NCBI RefSeq assembly: GCF_016919445.1
Contig: NZ_CP070356.1
Span: 3,847,502 to 3,911,501, forward strand
From: Pseudomonas sp. PDNC002
GTDB taxonomy: Bacteria; Pseudomonadota; Gammaproteobacteria; Pseudomonadales; Pseudomonadaceae
Length of the DNA stretch: 64,000 nt
Direction of reading: 5' to 3'
The first letter of the stretch is position 1, and the number at the start of each line of letters is the position of its first letter. Shown piece after piece: positions 46,609-54,539 of this stretch. The notes under the pieces were generated by a model. That model was not told where the DNA came from and made no database searches. It saw nothing but the letters and a program-made list of their open reading frames with translations. Made by a program: the position numbers and the translations under genes.

Positions 46609-47631
46609 TCAGACCGCCGTCAGGAAGGAGACGCCCACGGCGCCGTAGAAGCCATCGGCGCGGTCCTTGCCCTCGGGCGCCACCTCGCCGTAGTGGTCGT
46701 CGATCACGCGGCGCAAGCGGTGCCGATGGAAGCCCTTGAACAGCAGGTGCATCGGCAGAACCTGGGCGTAGCCGTCGCCATACAGCTCGTGGTGCAGTTT
46801 GCGCAGGCGATACCAGGGCGCCACGGGCTTCTCGTGGTGGGCGTTGTGGTAGGCGAAGTTGAGCAGCAGCAGGTCGAGCACCGGCCAGCGCACCGAGACC
46901 ACGTTGGAGTAGGTGTTCATCTGCTCGTAGGTGCGGTCGCGGGACTTGTCGTCGGGGATCTTGCCGCCGTCCTCCAGTACCGCGAAGGCGTCGTAGGTGT
47001 GCTGGTAGGCGTCGGTGAAGCGCAGCACGATGATCATCAGCGTCCAAGCGACGAAGTACAGCACCAGCGCCTTCAGCGAAACCGCCGCAACCAGCGCGAA
47101 CAGTGCGCCGCGTACCAGCAGGGTCAGCGCCACACGGCGGCGGTTGGCGCGGTGGCGCGGGTTGTCGGTGATGAAGGGCAGCAGGATCACGTAGTAATGC
47201 ATGATCAGCTCTACTGCCGGCACGTAGGCCCATTCCGCGGCCAGCACCAGGCCGCGCGCCCAGCGCGGGCAGCGGGCGAGGAAGGCCTTGGTATCGAAGG
47301 TGATCACGTCGGCGCGGTCGACGTGGTGGCGCATGTGCTTGCGGCGCAGGTCCTGGAACCCGGCGTAGCAACTGCCGCAGAGCCAGCTGCAGGCCTCGCC
47401 GGCCCAGGTGTTGTGCGCCGGCTTGGCGAAGATGGTGCCGTGGGCGAATTCGTGGATCAGGTAGGCCGCGACGATCATCGCGTGGCCCAGCAGCAGGGTG
47501 CCGGCGGCGTTGAGCAGCCAGCTGTCGGCGAACAGCAGGGCGAAGCCGGCGGCATAGCCGCCAAAGGCATAGGCCAGTGCCAGGCTGTTGGGCAGCCGGC
47601 CATCGGCGTAGCGGTACAGGGACGCGGACAT
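46609..47631 (-). CDS. Membrane di-iron hydroxylase/desaturase
   Basis: 340 aa with four or more membrane helices and three histidine boxes: HEFAHG (His60, His64), RRKHMRHH (around 97-103) and HNAHHEKP (near 264), the ligand set of the fatty-acid desaturase / alkane-hydroxylase superfamily. Such enzymes hydroxylate or desaturate alkyl chains using O2 and electrons from ferredoxin or rubredoxin; none is encoded next to it. I infer that it oxidises an alkyl group on the imported compound. It follows the binding-protein gene by 53 bp. Confidence 0.92.
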   Translation of the reverse strand: MSASLYRYADGRLPNSLALAYAFGGYAAGFALLFADSWLLNAAGTLLLGHAMIVAAYLIHEFAHGTIFAKPAHNTWAGEACSWLCGSCYAGFQDLRRKHMRHHVDRADVITFDTKAFLARCPRWARGLVLAAEWAYVPAVELIMHYYVILLPFITDNPRHRANRRRVALTLLVRGALFALVAAVSLKALVLYFVAWTLMIIVLRFTDAYQHTYDAFAVLEDGGKIPDDKSRDRTYEQMNTYSNVVSVRWPVLDLLLLNFAYHNAHHEKPVAPWYRLRKLHHELYGDGYAQVLPMHLLFKGFHRHRLRRVIDDHYGEVAPEGKDRADGFYGAVGVSFLTAV

Positions 47632-47684
47632 GGATACCTCCGTGAGCGCTCCCGCCGTCCTGGCGGGAGCGGTGGCTGAACGTC

Positions 47685-48692
47685 TTACTGGGCGAGGGCC
47701 TGGACGAATTGCGCGTCGAAGGTCTGGGCGAGGTCGGGGATTGCCGGGATCTGGCTGTTGTCCTTGAGCAGTTGGGCGATCACCGCGCCGCTGCCGAAGA
47801 AGGAACTGGTGGCGTCGGACTTCTCGAAGTTCTTGCCCATCTCCGCCAGCGGGATGTTGTAGACCCCGGCCATCTGCTCCTTGGCCTCGGCGGCGCTGAC
47901 GCCCAGCACCTTGCCGATGATTTCGGCGGATTCATCCGGGTGCGCCTTCATGTAGGCCAGGCCGTCGGCGTAGCCCTGGATCATCGCGCTGATCGCTTTC
48001 TGGTGTTTGCCGATGACCGCCTGGTTGAACACCAGCACGTCGGTGATCAGCCCCGGCGCGTCCTTCGACGAATACACGACGTGGAACTTGTTGCCCGGCA
48101 TGCCGAGGATCTGCGAGACATTGGGTTCGTAGGTCACGCCCACCGGCAGGCTGCCCGAGGCCATGGCGCCGGGGATGCCTTCGGGAGTCATGTTCACCGG
48201 GCTGACGTCCTTGTCGCTCAGGCCATGGCTCTTGAGCGCATAGGCGAGCAGGAAGTCCGACGGCGAGAGCGGGTTGAAGCCGATCTTCTTGCCCTTGAAG
48301 TCGGCGACGGATTTGATCGACTTTTCGGCGACGATGGCGTCACCGCCGTTGGAGAAATCGATGGGCATCACCACGCGGTACGGCTGGCCCTTGGCGACGC
48401 CGCCGACCACCTGGTCGTAGGTGAGCATGCCGCCATCCAGCGCGCCGCCGGTCATCGCAGTGGGAATCAGCGCAGGGTCGTTGAAGAACTGCAGCTCCAC
48501 CTTCAGCCCGTGGGGTTTGTAGAGATCGAGCTTGTCGGCGACGTAGAAGGGCGCGTAACCGGCCCAGACGACGGTGCCGATCTTGAGCTTCTCGGCGGCT
48601 TGCAGAGTCAGCGGCACGACCCCGGCGGCAGCAACCAGACAGGCACCGAGCAGGGTCTTGCGCAGGGAACGCAGGGAAAGCGGCATGGTCAT
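47685..48692 (-). CDS. ABC substrate-binding protein (SsuA/NMT1/THI5-like)
   Basis: 335 aa with signal peptide (…LLGACLVAAAGVVPLTLQA) and the family's start KLKIGTVVWAGYAPFYVADKLDLYK, then DGGMLTYDQVVGGVAKGQP and KGKKIGFNPLSPSDFLLAYAL. This group binds taurine, sulfonates, nitrate, thiamin pyrimidines and similar small molecules. As the first gene after the riboswitch, it is made at the highest level, as usual for binding proteins. AGGAG lies 7 bases before ATG 48692. The Trp/Tyr-rich N-terminal strand (VVWAGYAPFY) would suit a planar cation, but that is speculative. Confidence 0.93.
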   Translation of the reverse strand: MTMPLSLRSLRKTLLGACLVAAAGVVPLTLQAAEKLKIGTVVWAGYAPFYVADKLDLYKPHGLKVELQFFNDPALIPTAMTGGALDGGMLTYDQVVGGVAKGQPYRVVMPIDFSNGGDAIVAEKSIKSVADFKGKKIGFNPLSPSDFLLAYALKSHGLSDKDVSPVNMTPEGIPGAMASGSLPVGVTYEPNVSQILGMPGNKFHVVYSSKDAPGLITDVLVFNQAVIGKHQKAISAMIQGYADGLAYMKAHPDESAEIIGKVLGVSAAEAKEQMAGVYNIPLAEMGKNFEKSDATSSFFGSGAVIAQLLKDNSQIPAIPDLAQTFDAQFVQALAQ

Positions 48693-48724
48693 GGCATTGC
48701 TCCTAACGGTTGGAAATCGGCACG

Positions 48725-48835
48725 GGATGACATCACGTCTCCCGGGCTTTTCTCCCGCCGTGTAGCCCTGTCCCTAGGGCCGGAAAACTCTCGGACCAGA
48801 CATCCCTTCACGGAGACCGGAACCCTAGTTCGCCT
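48725..48835 (-). ncRNA. Guanidine-I (ykkC) riboswitch aptamer
   Basis: Read on the minus strand, three blocks match the ykkC/guanidine-I consensus in order: CTAGGGTTCCGG (48828-48817), CTGGTCCGAGAG (48799-48788) and ACGGCGGGAGAAAAGCCCGG with GAGA (48761-48738). They lie 46-136 nt before the binding-protein start codon, with no gene in the 370-bp gap. There is little room for a terminator between aptamer and ribosome site (AGGAG at 48704-48700), so control of translation is more likely. The related subtypes that bind ppGpp, PRPP or nucleoside diphosphates share most of the fold; the ligand call needs a covariance-model test. Confidence 0.9.
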
Positions 48836-48922
48836 GTGGTGCAACTCCAGTGTGTGCCTTGCTGCGTTCGCTCACCCGGTGGCTACCTTGCCGTGGGCGA
48901 TGCATCCCGTTGCAGGGGACAG

Positions 48923-48938
48923 AGCAATTGAAATGCCA
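48923..48938 (-). promoter_or_regulatory. Sigma54 (-24/-12) promoter of the riboswitch operon
   Basis: On the minus strand TGGCATTTCAATTGCT matches the sigma54 consensus TGGCAC-N5-TTGCT with exact 10-bp spacing between GG and GC. Transcription would begin near 48911 and give a leader of about 220 nt that contains the aptamer. The promoter lies inside one arm of a 12-bp perfect inverted repeat (48923-48934 and 48968-48979). Confidence 0.85.
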
Positions 48939-49004
48939 GTTTTCGTGAAGCGGAAAAACCACCGGGGATTTCAATTGCTTAGCTGAAATCTCCAGCGGCG
49001 AGCG

Positions 49005-49031
49005 GGTGCCAGCCCTGATCGCGCTGGCACC
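49005..49031. promoter_or_regulatory. 9-bp inverted repeat, enhancer site or terminator
   Basis: GGTGCCAGC (49005-49013) and GCTGGCACC (49023-49031) are perfect inverted repeats with a 9-nt spacer. They lie 94-120 bp upstream of the inferred sigma54 start, a normal position for an activator site, but also just after the MFS stop codon, where a terminator would be. There is no T-run. Confidence 0.5.
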
Positions 49032-49062
49032 AAGTCGATGCGCCTTGCCTTCTATTGATGCA

Positions 49063-50232
49063 TCAGGCGGTGCGTACGGTGGCGCGGCGCAGCGAGGCGG
49101 CCGCGGTGGCGACGAACAGGCCGGCGGCCAGCGCCAGTGCCATCGGCACGCCTTGCGGGCCGAGGTCCATCAGGCTGCCGCTGAGCAGGGGGCCGAGCAG
49201 GCTGCCGACGCCCCAGAGCATGCCGGCGGCGGCGTTGGCGGTAACCAGGTCGCGCCCTCGGAACCTTTGGCCAATCAGCACCAGCGCCAGGGTGTAGACG
49301 CCACCGGCCACCGCGCCGAGCACCATCAGGGCCGGCCACAGCAGCGATGGCTGGCCGATCAGCCAGGGCAGGGCAAGGCCGATCAGCATGGCCGCCACGC
49401 CGCACAGTAGGTGCAGGCTGGAGCGGTCGAGGCGGTCGGAGAGCCAGCCCAGCGGCATCTGGAAGAGCATGTCGCCCAGCAGGATCACCGTCGCCATGAA
49501 GGCGGCAATGCCCACCGCGTAGCCGTGGCTTGAGGCGTACACGGGGAAGAGCGACAACACCACGCTGTCGAAGAAGGAGAAGAACAGCACGCCCATGCAC
49601 AGCGCCGGCGCCACCCGCAGGAAGCCGGCGAGGGAGAAGCTGCGCGGCTCCTCGACGTGCTCGTGGATACCGTCCTCGAGCATGGCGAGCGCCACGGTGG
49701 CCAGGGCAATCAGGTGCCCGGCGCTGACCAGCAGCACGACCCAGGGCGTCTGTGCGCCCAGCAACGCCACCAGGGTCGGGCCGAGCAGCTGGAAGGCGGT
49801 GAAGCTGGTGGCGTACAGCGCCACGATGGTGCCGCGGTTGTGCTCGCCGCACAGTTCGTTGACCCAGGCCTCGCCGAGGATGATCGCGATGCCCATGCCG
49901 ACCCCCAGGGCCAGGCGCGCGACGGCCAGCAGCCACAACGAATGGCTGCTGAATTCGATGGCGACGGTGCTGGCGGTGCACAGCACGAAGCACAGCAGGT
50001 ACAGGCGGCGCCGGCTCATCAGCTGGCAGGCGCGGTCGACCAGGGTGGCGGCGAGGATCATGCCCGCAGCGGGTACGGCGGAGAGAATGCCGATCTGCAG
50101 GGCGCTGGCGCCGTTGTCCAGCAGGCGCAGCGCCACCAGCGGCAGCGTGGCGCCCAGGCTCAGGCCGACGATGGAGACGGCGAACAGCAGCACCGCTAGC
50201 AGGGGCTTGTTGAGGGTGGTCGGGGTATTCAT
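49063..50232 (-). CDS. MFS transporter (YcaD-like)
   Basis: 389 aa with twelve hydrophobic segments, an MFS loop between helices 2 and 3 (DRACQLMSRRRLYLL) and GWLSDRLDRSSLHLL after helix 8. Resembles the YcaD/quinolone-type branch of the major facilitator superfamily; substrate unknown. It is upstream of the riboswitch operon on the same strand but separated by a promoter and probable terminator. A stem GCCCGCCGG/CCGGTGGGC lies 54 bp or more upstream of its start (50286-50309). Confidence 0.9.
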   Translation of the reverse strand: MNTPTTLNKPLLAVLLFAVSIVGLSLGATLPLVALRLLDNGASALQIGILSAVPAAGMILAATLVDRACQLMSRRRLYLLCFVLCTASTVAIEFSSHSLWLLAVARLALGVGMGIAIILGEAWVNELCGEHNRGTIVALYATSFTAFQLLGPTLVALLGAQTPWVVLLVSAGHLIALATVALAMLEDGIHEHVEEPRSFSLAGFLRVAPALCMGVLFFSFFDSVVLSLFPVYASSHGYAVGIAAFMATVILLGDMLFQMPLGWLSDRLDRSSLHLLCGVAAMLIGLALPWLIGQPSLLWPALMVLGAVAGGVYTLALVLIGQRFRGRDLVTANAAAGMLWGVGSLLGPLLSGSLMDLGPQGVPMALALAAGLFVATAAASLRRATVRTA

Positions 50233-50522
50233 GGAAACCTTCTCGTGCCCTGGCGCTCAAGCCGCGGGCCTGCAAATGCAAACGAGCCCGCCGGGGTTCA
50301 CCGGTGGGCGAAGTCGAAATGCGGAGTGACCGGCGCGAGGGCGCGCGGCATCCGGCTCAGTGGCCGGTAGGCGGGGAGAAGGTGAAGGCGAAGAGGACGC
50401 TGCGGCGCAGGTTCAGCACGGCATCGACCTTGCGCACGCGCGGAGGCTCCCGTAGGAGGGCGAGCGACGAATCGGCGAAGCGGCAGAACGGAATCATGAT
50501 GCGGGTGCAGCGTAGGATGTAG

Positions 50523-50550
50523 GAAAACGCGCACTCTAGAGAGTGCGCGT
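50523..50550 (-). terminator. Intrinsic terminator on minus strand
   Basis: ACGCGCACTCT (50527-50537), AG, AGAGTGCGCGT (50540-50550). On the minus strand the hairpin is followed by TTTCC, as in a rho-independent terminator for transcription from the amidohydrolase operon. The 679-bp gap 50233-50911 contains this terminator, a REP doublet and repeat copy 4; I see no convincing gene. Confidence 0.7.
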
Positions 50551-50618
50551 GGGGCCGTCAATCTCGGTGGGCCGGGCGGTAGCGTGCATCGAACCCTCCA
50601 CCAAACGGCTTCGCTTTT

Positions 50619-50713
50619 CGTAGGAGCGGATCTTGTCCGCGAAATCCCATCCGGCGCGCTCCAAATCAGTCCGGCAGGAAATGAACCACTTCGCGGACAA
50701 GGTCCGCTCCTAC
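50619..50713. repeat. REP doublet (REPIN-like)
   Basis: CGTAGGAGCGGATCTTGTCC (then GCGAA, 50619-50643) and inverted TTCGCGGACAAGGTCCGCTC (then CTAC, 50690-50713). Same unit as at 8088-8232. Confidence 0.78.
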
Positions 50714-50737
50714 CTGATCGGTCCGTGCTTCGGTCAG

Positions 50738-50852
50738 CCCTCACCCTAACCCTCTCCCTGGGGGAGAGGGGACCGTTCGGTGCGGGATGAATCTTCGGTG
50801 TCAGCCGGTACGGACTGCTCCCTCTCTCCCGGGAGAGGGCTGGGGTGAGGGG
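50738..50852. repeat. GC-rich dispersed repeat, copy 4
   Basis: CCCTCACCCTAACCCTCTCC at the left end and GAGAGGGCTGGGGTGAGGGG at the right end. Read on the other strand, its right flank (GGGAAGCCCGTGCCGATGC) matches the left flank of copies 1 and 3, so this copy is inverted relative to them. Confidence 0.8.
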
Positions 50853-50911
50853 AAAGCATCGGCACGGGCTTCCCGAGAAAGACAGTTGCTCCTACGAAGG
50901 CGGCCTCATGC

Positions 50912-52705
50912 TCAGTTGCTGTACACCGGCGTCCCGGCGGAGACCTCCTGCGGACGGCTCAGCACATCGCGCCCCGGCAGGAAGGTGCCGAACACGCGCT
51001 CCTTGCCCAAGGCTTCGGGGAAGCCGCTTTCACGCCTATACGCCACGCGGCCATTGATCAGCGTGGCGTCCACCGCATCGTCATTGCGCTTCACCAGCCG
51101 TGTCAGCCCGATGACCTCCATGGGTGCCTCGCTGACTTCATCCAGTTCGTCGGTCAGCCCAGCCGGGTTGACCACCACCAGATCGGCACGGTCGCCGACG
51201 CGGATATAGCCCGCATCGATCCCGGCGAAATCCGCCAGCTCGCCGGTCAGGCGGTGCACCGCGCGGCCGGTATCCATGAAGCTCTGCCCGGCCAGTTCGG
51301 CGTCGCGCACGTACTTGAGCATGCGCAGCGGGAAGTTGTACTGCGCATGGGAGGCCAGATGCGCGCCGGAGTCGGCGAACCCCGGCTGGGTCCACGGGCT
51401 GGCCAGCAGCTTGCCCATGATCTCGGGGCGGTGGTTGCCGTAGCAGGTGGTCCATTTGAGTTCGTTGCGGTATTGGCCGGCCAGCTCGAAGAAGGCGTCC
51501 ACCGGGTCGAGTCCGCGCGCGCGGCCGATGTCCTCGAAGTTGCGCCCGACCAGAGAGGCGTCCGGGCACTCGCGCACCCAGCAGTCGGACAGGTTGCGGT
51601 GCCACAGGCCGAGGCTGAGGGTTGCCTTGATGTCCTTCTTGAAGCGCTCGCGGAAGGCCGGGTCCTGGATGCGCGTGTAGAGCTCCTCCGGGTCCTTGAT
51701 GTCGCGCAGCACTTCGCCGGCACCGAACTCCTCGAAGCCGTTCATGTTCAGCCCCTCGATGCGCACCACGAAGGGCGCCGGCAGGGTCTGCCAACGGTAG
51801 CGGCCGCGTAGCAGGCGGTTGGCGACCCAGCCGGAGGCACGGGTGATGCGGTGCATGAACGGCTGGGACTTGAGGTCCAGCGCGGTGAGCATCGAGCACT
51901 TCAGCGGCCGGCGGAACCAGCCGTGGGCCTGGTAGAGGAAGGCGAACACGTTGATCTTGGTGACCGCGTTGGGCGCGCCCTGCATCAGCGCGTTGCGCCG
52001 GCGCAGTACAGCGAACAGGCGGGAAAACTCCTTCCAGCTGGCGAAGGTGGAGGGCAGCGGGCTGGACCAGGCGCGGTCGCCGTCCATCTTGTCCAGCCGC
52101 GTGGTCATCACCGAGAGGCCGAAGCAGCCGGCATCCAGCGCCTGCTCCAGCAGCTCTTCCATGCGTTGCAGTTCGGCTTCGGTGGGCTTGGCGCCGCTGA
52201 TGGCACGCTCCAGGCCCATCACCGTGACGCGCAGTTCGGAGTGGCCGAGGAAGGAGCAGAGATTCGGTCCCAGCGGTTGCTGGTCGTAGAAGGCGCGATA
52301 GCCCTTGGCGTCCTTCCAGGTGCGCTTGTCGCGCAGGATCGGCAGCACCTGCTCGCGTGGCACGGCTTCGACACGGGTGAACAGGTCCGAGCAGTCCTCG
52401 GCCTCGCCCAGCACCATGCTGATCGAGCAGGAACCAACGGAGACGGTGGTTACGCCATGACGTACCGATTCCTTCAGCGCCGGGGCGGCGATGGCTTCGG
52501 CGTCGTAGTGCGAGTGGATTTCCAGGAAGCCCGGGGTGACCCAGCGGCCACTGGCGTCGATGACTTCCGCGCAGCCACTTTCGTCCAGCGGGCTGACGCT
52601 CAGGGTGTCGATGCGGCCATCCTTGATACCGACGTGGCGCAGGCTGCCGGGGGCATCGCTGCCGTCGAAGTAGAGGCCGTTCTTGATGATGATGTCGTAG
52701 CTCAC
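50912..52705 (-). CDS. N-acyl-D-amino-acid deacylase-family amidohydrolase
   Basis: 597 aa. SYDIIIKNGLYFDGSDAPGS is the family's N-terminal strand set, followed by the metal motif TPGFLEIHSHYDAEAI, VTTVSVGSCSIS, a Cys/Asp/His set (FSVMTTRLDKMD-like GLSVMTTRLDKMD), FADSGAHLASHAQYNFP near the C-terminus and ADLVVVNP. Such enzymes hydrolyse N-acyl-D-amino acids or dihydropyrimidine-like amides. It is longer than typical D-aminoacylase (~480), matching a subgroup of ~560-600 residues. GTG 52705 overlaps the permease stop (GTGA). Third gene of a symporter-permease-hydrolase operon. Confidence 0.88.
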   Translation of the reverse strand: MSYDIIIKNGLYFDGSDAPGSLRHVGIKDGRIDTLSVSPLDESGCAEVIDASGRWVTPGFLEIHSHYDAEAIAAPALKESVRHGVTTVSVGSCSISMVLGEAEDCSDLFTRVEAVPREQVLPILRDKRTWKDAKGYRAFYDQQPLGPNLCSFLGHSELRVTVMGLERAISGAKPTEAELQRMEELLEQALDAGCFGLSVMTTRLDKMDGDRAWSSPLPSTFASWKEFSRLFAVLRRRNALMQGAPNAVTKINVFAFLYQAHGWFRRPLKCSMLTALDLKSQPFMHRITRASGWVANRLLRGRYRWQTLPAPFVVRIEGLNMNGFEEFGAGEVLRDIKDPEELYTRIQDPAFRERFKKDIKATLSLGLWHRNLSDCWVRECPDASLVGRNFEDIGRARGLDPVDAFFELAGQYRNELKWTTCYGNHRPEIMGKLLASPWTQPGFADSGAHLASHAQYNFPLRMLKYVRDAELAGQSFMDTGRAVHRLTGELADFAGIDAGYIRVGDRADLVVVNPAGLTDELDEVSEAPMEVIGLTRLVKRNDDAVDATLINGRVAYRRESGFPEALGKERVFGTFLPGRDVLSRPQEVSAGTPVYSN

Positions 52706-53445
52706 AGGAGACTCCAGGGCGACAGCAGCAGGACGCCGCTGACCAGCAGCAGGCAGTGGATGGCGAGGCGGAAATGGCGTTCCTCGAAGCGGTGGTGCAG
52801 GCGTTCGCCGAGCCACACACCGAGCAGCAGCAAGGGTGCGTAGACCAGCACCTGGGGTAGCGCGGGGCGCAGGCGGCCGTCGAGGAGGAAGGCCAGGGTC
52901 AGCAGGCCGTTGAGGGTGAACCAGACGCAGACCAGGGTGGCGCGCAGCCGCGTCTTGTCCAGTGGCCGGGTGGTCAGTGCGTAGACCAGCAACGGCCCGC
53001 CCGAGGCGAACAGGCCGTGGCAGACGCCTGCCGCGCCGGTGGCCAGGCGCACCACCCAGTTCGGGGTATGCGCGCGCACCGGCGCGGTGGCACGCAGGCG
53101 CCACAGCTCGCGGCCGGCGAACCAGAGGATCAGCACACCCAGGCCGCGCTTGAGCGGTTGCGGGTCCAGGTGCGGCAGCAACAGGTAGCCGATCACCATG
53201 CCCACCAGCATGCCCGGCAACACGGTGCGCAGCAGCAGGCGGGTATCGATCAGGCGGTGGTGACGCCAGCACAGGTAGCCGGTCATGCCGATGTTCAGCG
53301 GCACCAGGATTGGCAGCAGCGTCTCGATGGGCATCAGCAGCGCGCCGAGGGACAGCGCGATCACCACGCTGCCGAAGCCGGTGATGGCCTCCAGCGTGTA
53401 GGCCAGCAGGATGAAGCCACCCAGGGCGATGGCGGGTGCGTTCAT
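52702..53445 (-). CDS. TauE/SafE-family permease
   Basis: 247 aa with about eight hydrophobic segments; begins GGFILLAYTLEAITGFGSVVIAL, and contains LNIGMTGYLCWRHHRLID and GLFASGGPLLVYALTTRPLDK, typical of TauE/SafE. The family exports sulfite, sulfoacetate or other organic anions. It overlaps genes on both sides by 4 bp, so it serves the same pathway as the amidohydrolase and symporter. Confidence 0.9.
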   Translation of the reverse strand: MNAPAIALGGFILLAYTLEAITGFGSVVIALSLGALLMPIETLLPILVPLNIGMTGYLCWRHHRLIDTRLLLRTVLPGMLVGMVIGYLLLPHLDPQPLKRGLGVLILWFAGRELWRLRATAPVRAHTPNWVVRLATGAAGVCHGLFASGGPLLVYALTTRPLDKTRLRATLVCVWFTLNGLLTLAFLLDGRLRPALPQVLVYAPLLLLGVWLGERLHHRFEERHFRLAIHCLLLVSGVLLLSPWSLL

Positions 53446-54353
53446 GTTGCGGTCACAACGGCTGCGCGAGGTTCGCGGCGCGCCCAGATTTGCGCCAAGA
53501 CCAGCCCGGAGAACAACTGCCAGCAGCCCCAGAACGCCGCGATCAGCAGCATGCCGCCGGCCTGCGGGAAGAAGGTGAGGATCAGCGCCATGCCCAGCGC
53601 CGAGTTGTGGATGCCACTCTCCAGGGTGACGGCGCGCACGTCGGCGTCCGGCAGCTTCCACAGCCGCGCGCAGGTGTAGCCCAGCAACAGCGCCGTGCCG
53701 TTGAGCAGCAGTACGAGCCAGAAGAACAGATGGAAGTAGGCGATGAACTGTTGGAAGTTCTTGGCGAAGGCCATGCCGACGAAGCCGAGCATCACGAGCA
53801 GCGACAACTGCCGCATGGGCTTCTCCAGGCGCCGCGCCAGCTGCGGCTTGTGCCGACCCAGGGCCATGCCCAGCAGCATCGGCAGGATCAGCACCAGCAC
53901 CACCACGCCCACCAGTTCGAGCGGGTCGATGTGGATCTGCGTGAGGCGATCGCGGGTCGCCGGATTCAGCCCGGCGTAGAGCGCGAAGTTCAGCGGCGTG
54001 AAGATACCCGCGCTGAGGCCCGAAACGGCCGTGACGCTGGCCGAGACGGCAACATTGCCGCGGGCCATCCAGGTCATGATGTTGGAGAAGGTGCCGCTGG
54101 GGCAGGTGGCAACCAGGATCATCCCCAGGGCCAGTTCCGGATCGATGGGCAGGGCGATGGTCAGCAGGCAGGTGGCGGCCGGCAGCAGCAGGAACTGCAC
54201 CAGCATGCCGATCGCCGGAGCCTTGGGCTGACGCAGGATGCGGACGAAGTCGTCGCGGCGCAGTTCCAGCGACACGCCGAACATCATCAGGGCGATGATG
54301 GCGTTCAGCGCGATCATCGAACCGCCGGAGAACTCGAGATGGACTTCAGGCAT
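53442..54353 (-). CDS. Bile acid:sodium symporter (BASS) family transporter
   Basis: 303 aa with nine to ten hydrophobic helices, the SBF-type ATCPSGTFSNIMTWMARGNVAVSASVT motif region and VTLESGIHNSALGMAL. BASS proteins take up organic anions with sodium. ATG 54353 has GGGGAG 7 bases upstream; an open frame to 54479 is non-coding. Head of the operon, divergent from the AraC gene, which probably controls it. Confidence 0.92.
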   Translation of the reverse strand: MPEVHLEFSGGSMIALNAIIALMMFGVSLELRRDDFVRILRQPKAPAIGMLVQFLLLPAATCLLTIALPIDPELALGMILVATCPSGTFSNIMTWMARGNVAVSASVTAVSGLSAGIFTPLNFALYAGLNPATRDRLTQIHIDPLELVGVVVLVLILPMLLGMALGRHKPQLARRLEKPMRQLSLLVMLGFVGMAFAKNFQQFIAYFHLFFWLVLLLNGTALLLGYTCARLWKLPDADVRAVTLESGIHNSALGMALILTFFPQAGGMLLIAAFWGCWQLFSGLVLAQIWARREPRAAVVTAT

Positions 54354-54510
54354 TGGCGAACTCCCCTGAATGAGGAGTCGGGGCGGGCGAGCGGACAGCC
54401 GCCGTCGCGATGGGCGCGGCACCGGGGATGCAAGGCATGCAAGGTCTCGATTGTCTTTATGGTTGTAATTGGCAAGCATAGGGGACCGTTGCCCCCCGGT
54501 AACGGCTCAA

Positions 54511-54539
54511 TCGGGACCTTCACCGGTTAATTCGGGACC
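54511..54539. promoter_or_regulatory. Direct-repeat operator, probably for the AraC regulator
   Basis: TCGGGACC occurs at 54511-54518 and 54532-54539, exactly 21 bp (two helical turns) apart, with a weaker third copy AGGGGACC at 54480-54487. The second copy abuts the regulator's own ATG. It lies in the 186-bp gap between divergent genes. Confidence 0.6.

Noticed and set aside
50357-50497. Possible 46-aa minus-strand ORF in the 50.2-50.9 kb gap
   Set aside because: ATG at 50497 without Shine-Dalgarno, Arg-rich with no known family; likely chance.
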